From positions 53,837-117,836 of the forward strand of contig DAOTXW010000101.1 in NCBI GenBank assembly GCA_034435035.1: 64,000 bases of DNA, in the 5' to 3' direction. Position numbers and translations under genes: made by a program. Position 1 is the stretch's first letter. Each line of letters begins with the position of its first letter. Of this stretch, positions 26,501-35,079 are shown in pieces. The notes beneath the pieces were generated by a model. That model searched no databases. It was not told the DNA's origin and saw only the letters and a program-made list of their open reading frames with translations. This stretch comes from JAHEME01 sp034435035. Lineage in GTDB: Bacteria; Chloroflexota; Anaerolineae; Aggregatilineales; UBA3940.

Positions 26501-27594
26501 GCTCTGAAATGGCCGTGCTCGCGGCGACAGGGTATCAGGAAGATGCGGTTGTCAACAGCGAACAGTATCGATCGCTGACCGAGGGCATCGTCCGCCGAGT
26601 GCTGAACTCCGGCAAACCCGAATTTGTCATCGGCGCCTCGCAGGACCCGGATTTCATCCCGCATCCGGGGATGGTGACCGAAGATCAGATGGTAGTGCCG
26701 CTGCTGCGCGCCAACCAGCCGATCGGCGTGCTGCTGCTGGAGACCCATATCGCCGGGCTGCTGGACAACAACGACTTTGAGTTCATTCAGCGCCTGGTGG
26801 AGCATGCGGCCGTCGCCATCGAAAACGCCCGCCTGCTGCAGGAAGTTGAGGAAGCCAACCGCTCCAAGACCGAGTTCATCTCATTTGTGGCCCATGAGCT
26901 GAAAAACCCGATGACCTCGATCCGCGGCTACACCGACCTGCTCAAGGGTGGACAGGTCGGCCCTGTCAACGAGATGCAGGTGCAGTTCCTCGGCACCGTT
27001 CGCTCCAACGTCGATCGCATGACGCGCCTGGTCTCCGATCTCGCCGATGTAGCCCGCATCGAATCTGGCCAGCTGCGGCTGGAGATGTCACCTATTTCCG
27101 TGCGTCATGTCGTGGACGAGACTCTGCGGGCGTTCCAGGGGCAGATCAGCGACAAGAATCAGGAGCTGATTGTCGAGCTGGCAGACGACTTGCCGGCGAT
27201 CATGGCCGACCACACCCGCATGGTTCAGGTGCTGACCAATCTGGTTTCCAATGCCCACAAATACACGCCGGATGGCGGACGGATCTGGGTTGGCGCACGC
27301 CTGGAAACCGCTCCGGATGAGAACGGCGCGGGGAGAAGCGTGATCCATCACTGGGTGCGGGATACCGGGATCGGCATGTCCGCCGATGAGCTGCAGCAGC
27401 TGTTCACCAAGTTCTTTCGTACACAGCGCGGCAAAGATATGGCTCAGGGAACCGGTCTTGGCCTGAACATCACCAAGAACCTGGTCGAGCGCCATCATGG
27501 CACCATCTGGGTAGAGAGCGAGGTCGGGCACGGGACGGTCTTCCACTATACTATCCCGGTCGCGGTCATGAGTGAAGCTGCCAGCGGGGAGTAG
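23539..27594 (+). CDS. Multi-GAF membrane sensor histidine kinase (1351 aa)
   Basis: The order is: helix ~29-51; an extracytoplasmic PDZ-like segment (~70-140, with AGLQDLDEIVAVDGVPV); about nine further membrane helices to ~415; four GAF-type domains starting near 434, 593, 763 and 939; a HisKA helix with H1119 in FVAHELKNPM; and a C-terminal ATPase domain with VRDTGIGM and GTGLGLNI. It should autophosphorylate on H1119 in response to membrane or ligand signals. No response regulator is adjacent. ATG 23539 is only 190 bases from hrcA and diverges from it. Two membrane-associated genes follow. Confidence 0.88.
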   Translation: MSAVTAATPARELIVRRLRARRQADQVSRVLLALVLTVTTAVYLVVPFLAVTWLQTPFPGVLLEVPRHVNGTQSAVGNVWTGRDAGLQDLDEIVAVDGVPVESARAVYRLLRDREAGEVVSLSVLARDGATRTVDVALMRMPLSDVATLFVVPYIVGLLYLVIGLWVYRNRRDQDVGRAFILVCASLALVLASIFDIWTTHVLVRLWLAAIPFTAGAILVFAFVFPAEAPVVTARPILRWAPLGVAAIAIVWSQIQLSGSHAAKMQAWDTMYLLAGACIVAFFLSLAGRAVIAPSPAVREQSRVVLVGALLAFIPFIFWVIDWRSISIVFVLAAFVIFPLVIAYSIIQYSVLDTGRLMSFATTYTLMGTAVVVGYGLIVAGISFLTAAAIGEVASSPIMVGILAFVLVLAFQPVRARIQSLIDSFFFRSRSEYEERLTAFRHDLTLAGGLSEIVRLLKQQLRETLMPTHTYVFLRDAQSAEFVAAGEGQRPDTDIRFEAGSGLVHALSTTRDVIFIEPGRPLPPEMLEDSSRLAVLRTPLMAPLQGQDHLAGWVSVGHKRSGDPFTMQDVRFVQAIAEQASLAVERAQVIGDLERRVRELDVLSQVSQAVNFTTDPDVLLELIYTQTSKLIDTTNFYIISHNPALRSLSYAFFLENDERNEAREHMAWPDTEGLEAEVVRVGRPIRTSDYLAECQRLNVRPHDTQAYAWMGVPLNAGSRTLGAMVVSSRVRGITFTEDHLKIFWAIADQAATALDKARLFTETERRARQLATLNDISKELSSTLDLENLLVRIMRAAVEILGTEAGTLFLIDENSQELVFRVVEGGAQNLVGTRLPPGVGIVGEAAVSGTPVIVNNVLQDRRWFSDVDRETEFQTQSLLAVPLRSQDQSIGVLEVINKRDGSAFNDDDVSLLTTFAAQASIAIQNARLYEATDAELSARVDELQNLQRIDRELNRTLRLDRVIQITLDWALRTTGASAGAVLMNSGDGSEMAVLAATGYQEDAVVNSEQYRSLTEGIVRRVLNSGKPEFVIGASQDPDFIPHPGMVTEDQMVVPLLRANQPIGVLLLETHIAGLLDNNDFEFIQRLVEHAAVAIENARLLQEVEEANRSKTEFISFVAHELKNPMTSIRGYTDLLKGGQVGPVNEMQVQFLGTVRSNVDRMTRLVSDLADVARIESGQLRLEMSPISVRHVVDETLRAFQGQISDKNQELIVELADDLPAIMADHTRMVQVLTNLVSNAHKYTPDGGRIWVGARLETAPDENGAGRSVIHHWVRDTGIGMSADELQQLFTKFFRTQRGKDMAQGTGLGLNITKNLVERHHGTIWVESEVGHGTVFHYTIPVAVMSEAASGE

Positions 27595-27612
27595 GCGCAC
27601 CGTCTGGGCGCT

Positions 27613-28500
27613 ATGAAACCGGGCCTGCTGATATTCCGTGTGCCGCGACGGCTGTGGGTCGGAGCCGGGCTGGTCATCCTGGCCTGGCCTCTGAACTGGC
27701 TGCTGCCCGGCCTGCGCACTCACCTGCTGTTCTTTCCGCTGTGGCTGGGCTATGCGCTGGTCGTGGATGGACTGGTGTGGCTGCGTTCAGGCACGTCGCT
27801 GTGGTCGCGCAGCCGCCGGGCTTATCTGGGCCTGTTCCTGGTTTCCGCGCCCGCCTGGTGGCTCTTTGAACTGATCAACTGGCGTACCGCGAACTGGGAG
27901 TATGTGGGGCGTGCCGCCTTCACTGACCTGCAGTACGCTGCACTGGCCTCCCTGAGCTTCTCCACGGTCATGCCGGCGGTGTTCGGCACCGCTGAGCTGG
28001 TCTGCAGCGCGGGCTGGCTCAGGCGGCTTGGCCCCGGGCCGCGCCTCAGCCCTGCCGGGTGGCGCGGCCCGGTTTTCTTCGCCATGGGCTGGATCATGCT
28101 GGTCCTGCTGCTGGCCTGGCCGCGCTATTTCTTCCCGCTGATGTGGCTGTCTCTCGTCTTCATTCTGGAGCCGATCAACGTGTGGCTCGGGAATCGCTCA
28201 CTGGTCGCTTCCACTGCCAGAGGGGATTGGCGCCCGGTGCTGGCGCTGTGCATCGGAACGCTGATTTGCGGCTTCTTCTGGGAGATGTGGAACTATGGGT
28301 CATTTCCCCGGTGGATCTACCATGTTCCGTGGGTGGATTTTTTGCCCATCTTTGAGATGCCCCTGCTGGGCTATGGGGGCTATCTACCGTTCGGTCTGGA
28401 GCTGTTCGCGCTCTACCATCTGATCGCCGGGCGGCCTGTGCCGGGAGTGCAGCCGTTTGTGCAGATCGGTGACCATCATCAGCATTCATCTGGCCTATGA
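27613..28500 (+). CDS. Polytopic membrane protein of unknown function
   Basis: The 295-residue protein has about seven hydrophobic helices with many Trp and Pro residues; conserved-looking loops include WWLFELINWRTANWEYVG and the WEMWNYGSFPRW region. I do not recognise the family. It begins 18 bases after the kinase stop, with no strong ribosome site, and overlaps the next gene by four bases (ATGA), so all three may form an operon. It could sense or transport something for the kinase, which is speculation. Confidence 0.6.
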   Translation: MKPGLLIFRVPRRLWVGAGLVILAWPLNWLLPGLRTHLLFFPLWLGYALVVDGLVWLRSGTSLWSRSRRAYLGLFLVSAPAWWLFELINWRTANWEYVGRAAFTDLQYAALASLSFSTVMPAVFGTAELVCSAGWLRRLGPGPRLSPAGWRGPVFFAMGWIMLVLLLAWPRYFFPLMWLSLVFILEPINVWLGNRSLVASTARGDWRPVLALCIGTLICGFFWEMWNYGSFPRWIYHVPWVDFLPIFEMPLLGYGGYLPFGLELFALYHLIAGRPVPGVQPFVQIGDHHQHSSGL

Positions 28501-29189
28501 TCCGATCGCGTCTGCCTGTCTGCTTTTCAATCGTCCCTGCCCTGCTGAGTGTGCTGTTAGCCGGCTGCGGAGGGGTAGGCGCTGCGCAGCCGCCTGCGGT
28601 CCGGAGTCCGGATGATGCTTCCGCGACTCTCGACCTCGCTGCCCCGGCTGCTGATGAGGCCGCTGAAACACCTGCGGTGCCCGCTCCGACAGTTCAGGCC
28701 ACGCTCGTGCCGGTTCCCGATGGCTGGGTGGAGATTCGCAGCGGCGCGCTGGGGATCAGCCTGTACGCACCTTCGGGGTGGGAGGCCATCCCGTATGATA
28801 TGAACAAGCTCGATCTGCGAGGCCCGGACATCAATTCCTGGCTGGAGATCAACGTGATCGGCCCTGAGACAGCCCCGGCGTGGAATCTCGTCTATACACC
28901 GGGGATGGCTGCTGAGGACCTGCTGGCGATCCTGGTGGCCGCGGCGCAGGAGGATGGGGAGTTTGGTGAGCCGGAGGTATATGGGTTACGCGTCGGGGGC
29001 CAGGCGTGGACCGCTGAAGGCAGCTACAACCTCCTGGCGGATCGTATTCTGATCGGGGTCGTAGCCCAGGAAACCCGGGCGCTGCTGGTAATTGGCCATG
29101 CCCCAATGACCGAAGACGGTGACTGGGATCAGGCGCTGATTCAGACGTATCGCCAGATCCTCTGGTCGCTTAGCAGTGAGTCGGATTAA
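28497..29189 (+). CDS. Lipoprotein of unknown function
   Basis: The 230-residue product has a signal peptide ending in a lipobox (VLLAGC), an Ala/Pro/Thr-rich linker to about residue 75, then a compact alpha/beta domain starting GWVEIRSGALGISLYAPSGWE, similar in style to PsbP/Mog1-like lipoprotein domains. The membrane-protein stop overlaps its ATG. No catalytic residues are evident. It may act outside the cell with the upstream membrane kinase, judged only by position. Confidence 0.6.
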   Translation: MIRSRLPVCFSIVPALLSVLLAGCGGVGAAQPPAVRSPDDASATLDLAAPAADEAAETPAVPAPTVQATLVPVPDGWVEIRSGALGISLYAPSGWEAIPYDMNKLDLRGPDINSWLEINVIGPETAPAWNLVYTPGMAAEDLLAILVAAAQEDGEFGEPEVYGLRVGGQAWTAEGSYNLLADRILIGVVAQETRALLVIGHAPMTEDGDWDQALIQTYRQILWSLSSESD

Positions 29190-29202
29190 GCAGCGCCGAT
29201 CG

Positions 29203-30138
29203 CTAGCGGGCGCTCATCCAGTGCGCGATCACTTCCCGGTAGCCTTCGCGGAAGTTCGGGAAGCGGGGGGCAAAGCCCAGATACTGACGGGCGCGCGCAT
29301 TGCTCATCCTCACTGAGGCGCGCAGGGCCTCGGCGCTGATCCGACCCATGTAGGGCATGAGTTCGCCGGTCTTGCCGCGCGGCACAGGAACCGGGCCGCC
29401 CACCTGCGCCGCGATCTCCTTGAGGAGATCAGCGCGGCGCACCGGCTCATCATCGCAGATATTGAATACCTGGCCGGCTGGCGACTGCTCCAGCGCCAGG
29501 CAGATCGCCTCGGCGGCGTCCTCCACATGCACCTGCGGCCAGAATGTTGTCGGCGTCAGCCCCAACGGGGCCTGCCCCTGCTTGAGGGCGTAGAGAAGGC
29601 CGCGGGTATGGGCAGCTTCCGGCCCGTAGATCATCCCCATCCGTAGCACCACGCCCACAGACCGGCGCGCGCGTGTGTGCTCCATCAGTACCTGCTCGGC
29701 TTCCAGATAGGGCGCGGACGAGGGGTCCGGGTTGACCGCTGACTCCTCGGTGACCCACTCCTCGCCGTGATCGCCATACACGCCAAAGAAGCTCGGGAAA
29801 ATGACAGTTCGTACTCCGCTCATCTCGCTGGCCTCAAGCAGGTGCCGCAGCAGCCCGACGATGATCTTGCTGGATTGGGACCAGTCATCTTCCACTGCCG
29901 CATCGTTGCTGGGCAGCGCAATGGCCAGGTGCACGACGGCATGCATCGGCACCAGCGATTCGGCCAACCGCTCGATCTCATAGCCCTGGCCGGAGTACGA
30001 GGCGGCATGCATGGCCGCCAGCATGGAGCGGCTCGCGTCGGTGCGGGCCAGTCCCACGACATCATGCCCGCGCTTGAGCAGCGCGGGGACCAGCGCCCTG
30101 CCAACCACCCCTGTTGCGCCTGTCACGAAGATTCGCAT
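29203..30138 (-). CDS. NAD(P)-dependent epimerase/dehydratase-like extended SDR
   Basis: The 311-residue protein starts MRIFVTGATGVVGR (GxxGxxG, residues 7-13), the NAD(P)-binding turn, and has a typical extended-SDR layout. The catalytic Tyr aligns with Y144, but the usual YxxxK reads YLEAE, so E148 replaces the Lys. This suggests altered catalysis or a non-enzymatic NAD(P) sensor role. ATG 30138 begins the fold. It lies 14 bases after dgkA and is probably the last gene of that operon. Confidence 0.75.
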   Translation of the reverse strand: MRIFVTGATGVVGRALVPALLKRGHDVVGLARTDASRSMLAAMHAASYSGQGYEIERLAESLVPMHAVVHLAIALPSNDAAVEDDWSQSSKIIVGLLRHLLEASEMSGVRTVIFPSFFGVYGDHGEEWVTEESAVNPDPSSAPYLEAEQVLMEHTRARRSVGVVLRMGMIYGPEAAHTRGLLYALKQGQAPLGLTPTTFWPQVHVEDAAEAICLALEQSPAGQVFNICDDEPVRRADLLKEIAAQVGGPVPVPRGKTGELMPYMGRISAEALRASVRMSNARARQYLGFAPRFPNFREGYREVIAHWMSAR

Positions 30139-30152
30139 GATCGTCGCTCCCA

Positions 30153-30563
30153 CTAGCGATCCCAGAACCGCAGGTCTCCAACCCGCGCCAGCAGCGGCGG
30201 GCCCAGCACCAGCAGCCCCGTCGCCACAGCCACCAGCGCACTTGTCAACACAGCGGCCGCCGCCACATCCTTACCGACCCGTGCCAGCGGGTGCAGATCC
30301 GGGCTGGCCAGATCAACCGCCGCTTCCAGCGCGGTATTCAGGAGTTCGGCGGTCCACACCAGACCCATCGCCAGCACAATGGCGGCCCACTCAACCGGCC
30401 TTAGCTTTAACACGATGCTCAGCATCACAGCGCCGATGCTGAATATCCCGTGGATCCAGGTATTGGGCTGAGTTCGCAGCACATATCCCCAGCCCGCGAA
30501 TGCATGGCGAAAGCTGTCAGCGCGGCTGCCGCTCCGGCGCGGCGGTGGCGGGTTCGCGCTCAT
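30153..30563 (-). CDS. dgkA: Diacylglycerol/undecaprenol kinase, DgkA family
   Basis: The 136-residue product has a soluble N-terminus and three membrane helices. The DgkA active-site motif ELLNTALE (E73, N76, E80) and the KD pair (98-99) are present. In bacteria with this gene order the enzyme often phosphorylates undecaprenol, recycling the cell-wall lipid carrier. It overlaps ybeY by four bases in the conserved pgpH-ybeY-dgkA arrangement. Confidence 0.9.
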   Translation of the reverse strand: MSANPPPPRRSGSRADSFRHAFAGWGYVLRTQPNTWIHGIFSIGAVMLSIVLKLRPVEWAAIVLAMGLVWTAELLNTALEAAVDLASPDLHPLARVGKDVAAAAVLTSALVAVATGLLVLGPPLLARVGDLRFWDR

Positions 30564-31021
30564 GGGTTCGAGGCCCGTATGGCTTCCATAGCTGCCGCCT
30601 GCAGCCTGTCCATTTCTGCCTCTTGCTCCGGTGTCTCATGATCATATCCCAGCAGATGCAGCGTACCGTGGATCGTCAGGATCTGCAGTTCGGCGGTAAC
30701 AGGGTGCCCGGCCGCTGCGGCCTGCGCTTCTGCAATCGGGTAGGCGATCACCACGTCACCCAGGTAAGGGGGTTCGCCGGGTTCCGTGTCGAACGGATCG
30801 CCCTCCGATGGAAAAGACAGCACATCGGTGGGTGCGTCAATGTCCGCGTAGGTGCGGTTAAGGTCATGAACGGCCTCGGCAGTGGTGATCTGCACTGTCA
30901 TGACACCCGGCGGCTCTGCTCCGGCAACCCGCAGCGCAGCCAGCGCGGCCCGCTCCACGTCAGCGGCTGCCGTATCGCCTCTGTCCATGTTGACGGTGAT
31001 CTGGTGCTGCGCCTTGCTCAT
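30560..31021 (-). CDS. ybeY: Endoribonuclease YbeY (rRNA maturation)
   Basis: The 153-residue product carries the YbeY zinc motif HGTLHLLGYDH (H-x3-H-x5-H) and the PTDVLSFP motif. YbeY acts in 16S rRNA 3' maturation and ribosome quality control. It overlaps both neighbours by four bases (ATGA), so it is tightly coupled to pgpH upstream and dgkA downstream. Confidence 0.95.
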   Translation of the reverse strand: MSKAQHQITVNMDRGDTAAADVERAALAALRVAGAEPPGVMTVQITTAEAVHDLNRTYADIDAPTDVLSFPSEGDPFDTEPGEPPYLGDVVIAYPIAEAQAAAAGHPVTAELQILTIHGTLHLLGYDHETPEQEAEMDRLQAAAMEAIRASNP

Positions 31022-33174
31022 GTCTGAAGGCTGGGCTCCTCGGTGGGTACAGCTTCCCCGACAGGTGTCGCCCCGGGTTTGTTCGGTCCTTCATCCGGGT
31101 ATTGTAATCGTGGATGGTACATCCCTCGCAGCGTGCGCACAAATGCATCACGGATGGCCCGGATGTCCGTCAGCGTCAGGTTGGAGGCATCCAGCTGGTG
31201 CTGATCCATTCGCTGCCGTATGATGCGGTCAACGATCTGCTCCATCGCCTCAACGGTGGCAGGGCGGTTCGCCCGAACGGCGCTCTCACATCCATCGGCC
31301 AGCATCAGGATGGCCGCCTCGCGGCTCTGAGGGATGGGGCCCTGATACTGGTACTCCCGTTCGTCCAGCGTCGTGCCGGTAGCCTCCGCGTGCTCCCGCG
31401 CCTTGCTGAGGAAGTACGCGATCGGGGTCGTTCCGTGATGCTCCGGGATGAACGCTGTGACCGCTGCGGGCAGCCGGTAGCGTCGTGCCAGCTTCAACCC
31501 ATCTTCGACATGCGCCCGGATGATCCGGGCGCTGGTCAGCGGCGTCAGCGTCTCGTGCGGGTTGGGATTCCCCTCCAGACGATTCTCGACAAAGAACCCT
31601 GGATTGGAGGCCTTCCCAATGTCGTGGTACAGCGCCCCGATCCGAGCGAGCAGACTGTCAGCGCCGCACGCTTCCGCGGCTGCCTCGACCAGATTGGCAA
31701 CCGACAGGGTATGCTGGTACGAGCCGAGGGCCTGGCGCTGCATCAGCCGCTGCAGTGGATGGTCAGGTCGCATCAGATCGAGTAGCTGCAGGCGGGTTGT
31801 GATGCCTGTTGTGCCTCCGATCACGAACAGGATTGCCAGCGCCAGCCCGGCGGAAAGAAATCCACTCAGCAGCACACTGGCCATCATCTGCACCAGGCGC
31901 AGCGAGTCCGTGCCAGCCGGCAGCCGGAATGCCAGCAGCACCCCGGCCTGGCCCACTGCCGCGGCCAGCCCGGAGAGGAAGAAGCTGTTCGGTCGGCCAT
32001 CACGCCGCAGGCTTCCGGCGGCCAGCAGCCCGCCCGTGGCGCAGTAGGCAGCGATCTCCAGCGACCCCCCGGCCAGTGTTCCCGCCAGGCCGGCCAGGAC
32101 CACCGCCGACAGCGCCGCCATCTCCAGCCCGACCAGGGCGGTCAAAGACAGTGACAGAGCAGCAGCCGGGAACAGCAGCGCCGCTGCGCCGCGACCGGGA
32201 ATCATCACCTGGGCAGCGGCCAGAAAGAGGCAGAACAGCAGGCCGACCAGCAGCAGATAGGCTATCCGCTCTGCCCATGAGGGGCGCACGGCAGCCAGGT
32301 GCGTCCCCAGTACCGCTGTAGCGATCCCTGCGGCCAGGATCGAGGCAATCGCCTCCCGCCAGGTAATCCGCTCATCCACCAGCCCCAGCGCCTGCAGGGC
32401 CTCCAGATCGATCTCGTCAATGCGCTCGCCGGCGCGGATGATGATCTCGCCGGTCTGATAAGTATGCCGAATCTCCGGCGCGGCGGCCTCCGCCTGAAGG
32501 CGGGCGGCTTCCGTCGCCGCTTCATTCAGGCGGCTGTTGGCGATGATCAGGCTCTTGGCGAGGTTGACTGAGGTGGGTATCAGCGCATCGGGTAGGTCGG
32601 TGCTCACACTCAGCTCGAGGCCGCTGGATGCGTCCTCTACGCGCCCTTCGCGCACGCTGCCGCTCATCACCTCTTCAACCAGCGCTACGACTTCGCGTTC
32701 CAGCTGCTCAAGCTCGGAATCACTCATCGCCAGCAGGCTGTCCCGGACATCTGGCTCAAGGGTAATGATGCTGACGCGGTCGAGGTAACTCCGCTTGAGA
32801 TCAGCACTGGCAAAGCTGTCTGCCCGCACATCCTGCACAAAGTCCATCAGCTGCCGGGCACGCCGCACCTGCTGACGGCCGGTGCGGGGATCCGGCGGAT
32901 CGTAGATATCCTCGACGCTGGCCCGGGCTTCCTCGCGTGCGGCCTGTGTCTCAATGTTGCTGATGTAGCTGATCTGCCGGGTCGCCCGGATGTCTTCTCC
33001 TGCCACAGCGCCGACCGTCAGATTGAACCGACTGCGTGAGGTCATAGCAGGCAGCAGCAGAATCAGCCCTATGGCGACGGTGAATGCCGTTCCCACAGCC
33101 AGCAGCTGCAGCGTCCGCCAGGACTGGGGCGCCGCGCCAGCCACCGGCGATGGCGCCGGCTCGGAGCTCAACAA
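31018..33174 (-). CDS. pgpH: 7TM-HD cyclic-di-AMP phosphodiesterase, PgpH family
   Basis: The 718-residue product has one N-terminal helix (~20-45), an extracytoplasmic 7TMR-HDED domain (~50-270), about seven membrane helices (~275-470) and a cytoplasmic HD domain with HDIGK near 515 and further His/Asp motifs (HVEDGLKLAR, PEHHG). The family hydrolyses the second messenger c-di-AMP, linked to osmotic and cell-wall control. It starts at TTG (33172-33174); no better start is seen. It sits 10 bases after yqeY and overlaps ybeY. Confidence 0.9.
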   Translation of the reverse strand: MLSSEPAPSPVAGAAPQSWRTLQLLAVGTAFTVAIGLILLLPAMTSRSRFNLTVGAVAGEDIRATRQISYISNIETQAAREEARASVEDIYDPPDPRTGRQQVRRARQLMDFVQDVRADSFASADLKRSYLDRVSIITLEPDVRDSLLAMSDSELEQLEREVVALVEEVMSGSVREGRVEDASSGLELSVSTDLPDALIPTSVNLAKSLIIANSRLNEAATEAARLQAEAAAPEIRHTYQTGEIIIRAGERIDEIDLEALQALGLVDERITWREAIASILAAGIATAVLGTHLAAVRPSWAERIAYLLLVGLLFCLFLAAAQVMIPGRGAAALLFPAAALSLSLTALVGLEMAALSAVVLAGLAGTLAGGSLEIAAYCATGGLLAAGSLRRDGRPNSFFLSGLAAAVGQAGVLLAFRLPAGTDSLRLVQMMASVLLSGFLSAGLALAILFVIGGTTGITTRLQLLDLMRPDHPLQRLMQRQALGSYQHTLSVANLVEAAAEACGADSLLARIGALYHDIGKASNPGFFVENRLEGNPNPHETLTPLTSARIIRAHVEDGLKLARRYRLPAAVTAFIPEHHGTTPIAYFLSKAREHAEATGTTLDEREYQYQGPIPQSREAAILMLADGCESAVRANRPATVEAMEQIVDRIIRQRMDQHQLDASNLTLTDIRAIRDAFVRTLRGMYHPRLQYPDEGPNKPGATPVGEAVPTEEPSLQT

Positions 33175-33184
33175 AATAGACGCC

Positions 33185-33769
33185 TCATGCGCTATCGGCC
33201 AGCAGGGAGCGGACGACCTCGCTCACCAGTTTGCCGTCCGCACGCCCCTGGAGGCGTGCCATCAGCGGGCCCATGACCTTGCCCGTATCGCGGACTCCGG
33301 TGGCGCCGACTTCGCCGATAATGGCCCGCGCCTCCGCCTCCACCTCCGCGCGGGACATCTGCCGGGGCAGGTAGGTTTCCAGCACGGCAAGCTCACGCGC
33401 TTCAGCTTCGGCGACATCCGCGCGGCCTGCCTGCCGGGCCTGCTCAATCGATTCCTGACGCTGCTTGACCAGGCGCTGTACCACGCTCACCACTTCCGGC
33501 TCGGCCAGTTCGCTCTGGGCTAAAACGTTCTCGGCTGCCAGCGCTGCATCAAGTTGTTTCTGGTAGGCTGCCATCGTTTCCGGGCTGGCGTCACCCGTGG
33601 GCTTAGCGACGGCATGCTTCTTGAGAGCCTGCCGCACCAGATCCTCGCGTTTACGCTGCTCCGCATCTTTGATCGCTGCCATCAAGCCGCGGATGACCGT
33701 CTTTCGCTCGTCCTGGCCAGCCTTCATCGCTTCCTTCAGGTCAGCCTGGATCCGTTCTCGGATTGTCAT
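33185..33769 (-). CDS. yqeY: GatB/YqeY domain protein
   Basis: This 194-residue cytosolic protein matches the YqeY family (TIRERIQADLKEAMKAGQ at the N-terminus, LPRQMSR and a C-terminal helical domain related to the GatB tail), thought to bind tRNA or assist amidotransferases. It is slightly longer than the usual ~150 residues because of an insertion near 60-90. ATG 33769 is the first start before the family N-terminus. A TATACT -10-like box lies at 33844-33849 (complement). It heads the pgpH operon. Confidence 0.88.
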   Translation of the reverse strand: MTIRERIQADLKEAMKAGQDERKTVIRGLMAAIKDAEQRKREDLVRQALKKHAVAKPTGDASPETMAAYQKQLDAALAAENVLAQSELAEPEVVSVVQRLVKQRQESIEQARQAGRADVAEAEARELAVLETYLPRQMSRAEVEAEARAIIGEVGATGVRDTGKVMGPLMARLQGRADGKLVSEVVRSLLADSA

Positions 33770-33895
33770 ATCGTCTGCTTTCCTCGGTGCATGCTGTGTC
33801 CGTCTGCGATCCAGCCGGTTCTCAGTGATCACAGCAGCCACTGAGTATAGCGCGGTCGTCCGCAGGAGGACAGCGGCCGCACGGGAGCGGCGTCT

Positions 33896-34213
33896 TCAGG
33901 CCACGCGGTAGGCGCGATGTGCTATCGCCACGCAGCCGACCATGCATACAAAGTACACTGGGCCCAGCACCTGCGCTGCTACACTATTGCCCTCCAGGGA
34001 GATGAGGACGGCAGTGACCAGCAGCCACAGGACGATATGCACCCCTTCCAGGGAATGGTGTGGACGCGCCCGCCGAACTGCGTACAGGGATCCGGCCATG
34101 CCGACAAAGAAGACACTTCCCAGTATGATAGTGCCTTCCACTCTGGCAAGCAGCGCTGTTGCCAGCACTGCAACGGCCCACAACCCCATGATACGCCACT
34201 CTTCACGAGACAT
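33896..34213 (-). CDS. Small membrane protein (105 aa) of unknown function
   Basis: ATG 34213 has an excellent AGGAGG five bases upstream. Three to four hydrophobic helices and short charged loops (RRARPHHSLEG) are seen. I do not recognise the family. The gene stands 50 bases after the CBS-ACT gene on the same strand and may be co-transcribed with it. Confidence 0.55.
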   Translation of the reverse strand: MSREEWRIMGLWAVAVLATALLARVEGTIILGSVFFVGMAGSLYAVRRARPHHSLEGVHIVLWLLVTAVLISLEGNSVAAQVLGPVYFVCMVGCVAIAHRAYRVA

Positions 34214-34263
34214 GATCCCACCTCCTTGCGGCGCTGTCTGCGCTCGCATCCTGTGCTATCGTG

Positions 34264-34947
34264 TTACGATCGGCCCACCTTTCTAAGGAAATGCCCGTCA
34301 TCTGCCGTGCGGAAATCGATGACCTCCACGCCCTCCAGCGAGCCGAGCAGGCCCTTGAGACGCTCGACATCCGCCCCACGCTCCTTGATGCTGATAAAGG
34401 CATGCTGCGGGTCGTCGCCTCTGAATGTTGTGAGCGCGACGATGTTCCCGCCAGCGTCGGTTGTGGCCTGGGCGATGCTGGCCAGCATCCCCCGCCGATC
34501 GGGTGTGCGGACATCAAATCGGGCCCCCGGCACGCCCCCGCCCAGCACTTCGACAAACGTCTTGAAGATGTCGGTTTCGGTGATGATCCCGACCAGCTCA
34601 TCCCCGCGCATCACCGGCAGGGCGCTGATCCGGTTCTCGATCATGAAGCGGGCTGCTTCAGCGATCCCGCACTCTTCATCGACCACCATGACGGGGGTTG
34701 TCATGAACTGTTCGACCTTCAGCTGATCGAGCAGCGTGTAGATCTCGTAGATGCTGAGCGTAGTGGCCGGCGACGGCGAAGTGCTGAGGATGTCATTTTC
34801 TGTGATGATGCCCACCAGCTTCCCCTGTGCATCGACGACGGGCAGCCGCCGGATGCGGTTGGCGCGCAGCACCTCTACAGCTTCGCGGTGGGTGGCCTGA
34901 GGCGAGATCGTGATCGGGTTGGCTGTCATACGCTGCTTGACGTTCAT
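34264..34947 (-). CDS. CBS-pair and ACT domain protein (AcuB-like)
   Basis: The 227-residue protein has two CBS motifs (RRLPVVDAQGKLVGIITENDI near 33-53 and SALPVMRGDELVGIITETDI near 108-128) and a C-terminal ACT-type domain (~140-215). Such proteins bind adenosyl nucleotides and amino acids or other ligands and act as regulatory modules; the AcuB group is an example. It has its own promoter at 35019-35047. The target is unknown. Confidence 0.87.
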   Translation of the reverse strand: MNVKQRMTANPITISPQATHREAVEVLRANRIRRLPVVDAQGKLVGIITENDILSTSPSPATTLSIYEIYTLLDQLKVEQFMTTPVMVVDEECGIAEAARFMIENRISALPVMRGDELVGIITETDIFKTFVEVLGGGVPGARFDVRTPDRRGMLASIAQATTDAGGNIVALTTFRGDDPQHAFISIKERGADVERLKGLLGSLEGVEVIDFRTADDGHFLRKVGRS

Positions 34948-35018
34948 AGTGCTCTGTTCCTCCTGGGCGCTGTTTGATGCCGGCAGGCCAGCTGAGCCGG
35001 ATCATCTCTGTTGATTCT

Positions 35019-35047
35019 AGTGTACGCTGACCAGCCCCTCTTGTGAA
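35019..35047 (-). promoter_or_regulatory. Promoter of the CBS-ACT gene
   Basis: On the minus strand TTCACA (35042-35047) and TACACT (35019-35024) are 17 bases apart. The start codon lies 72 bases downstream. Confidence 0.55.
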
Positions 35048-35079
35048 GAGGTTGTGGCGCAATAGGCGCAGCCGTCCAC

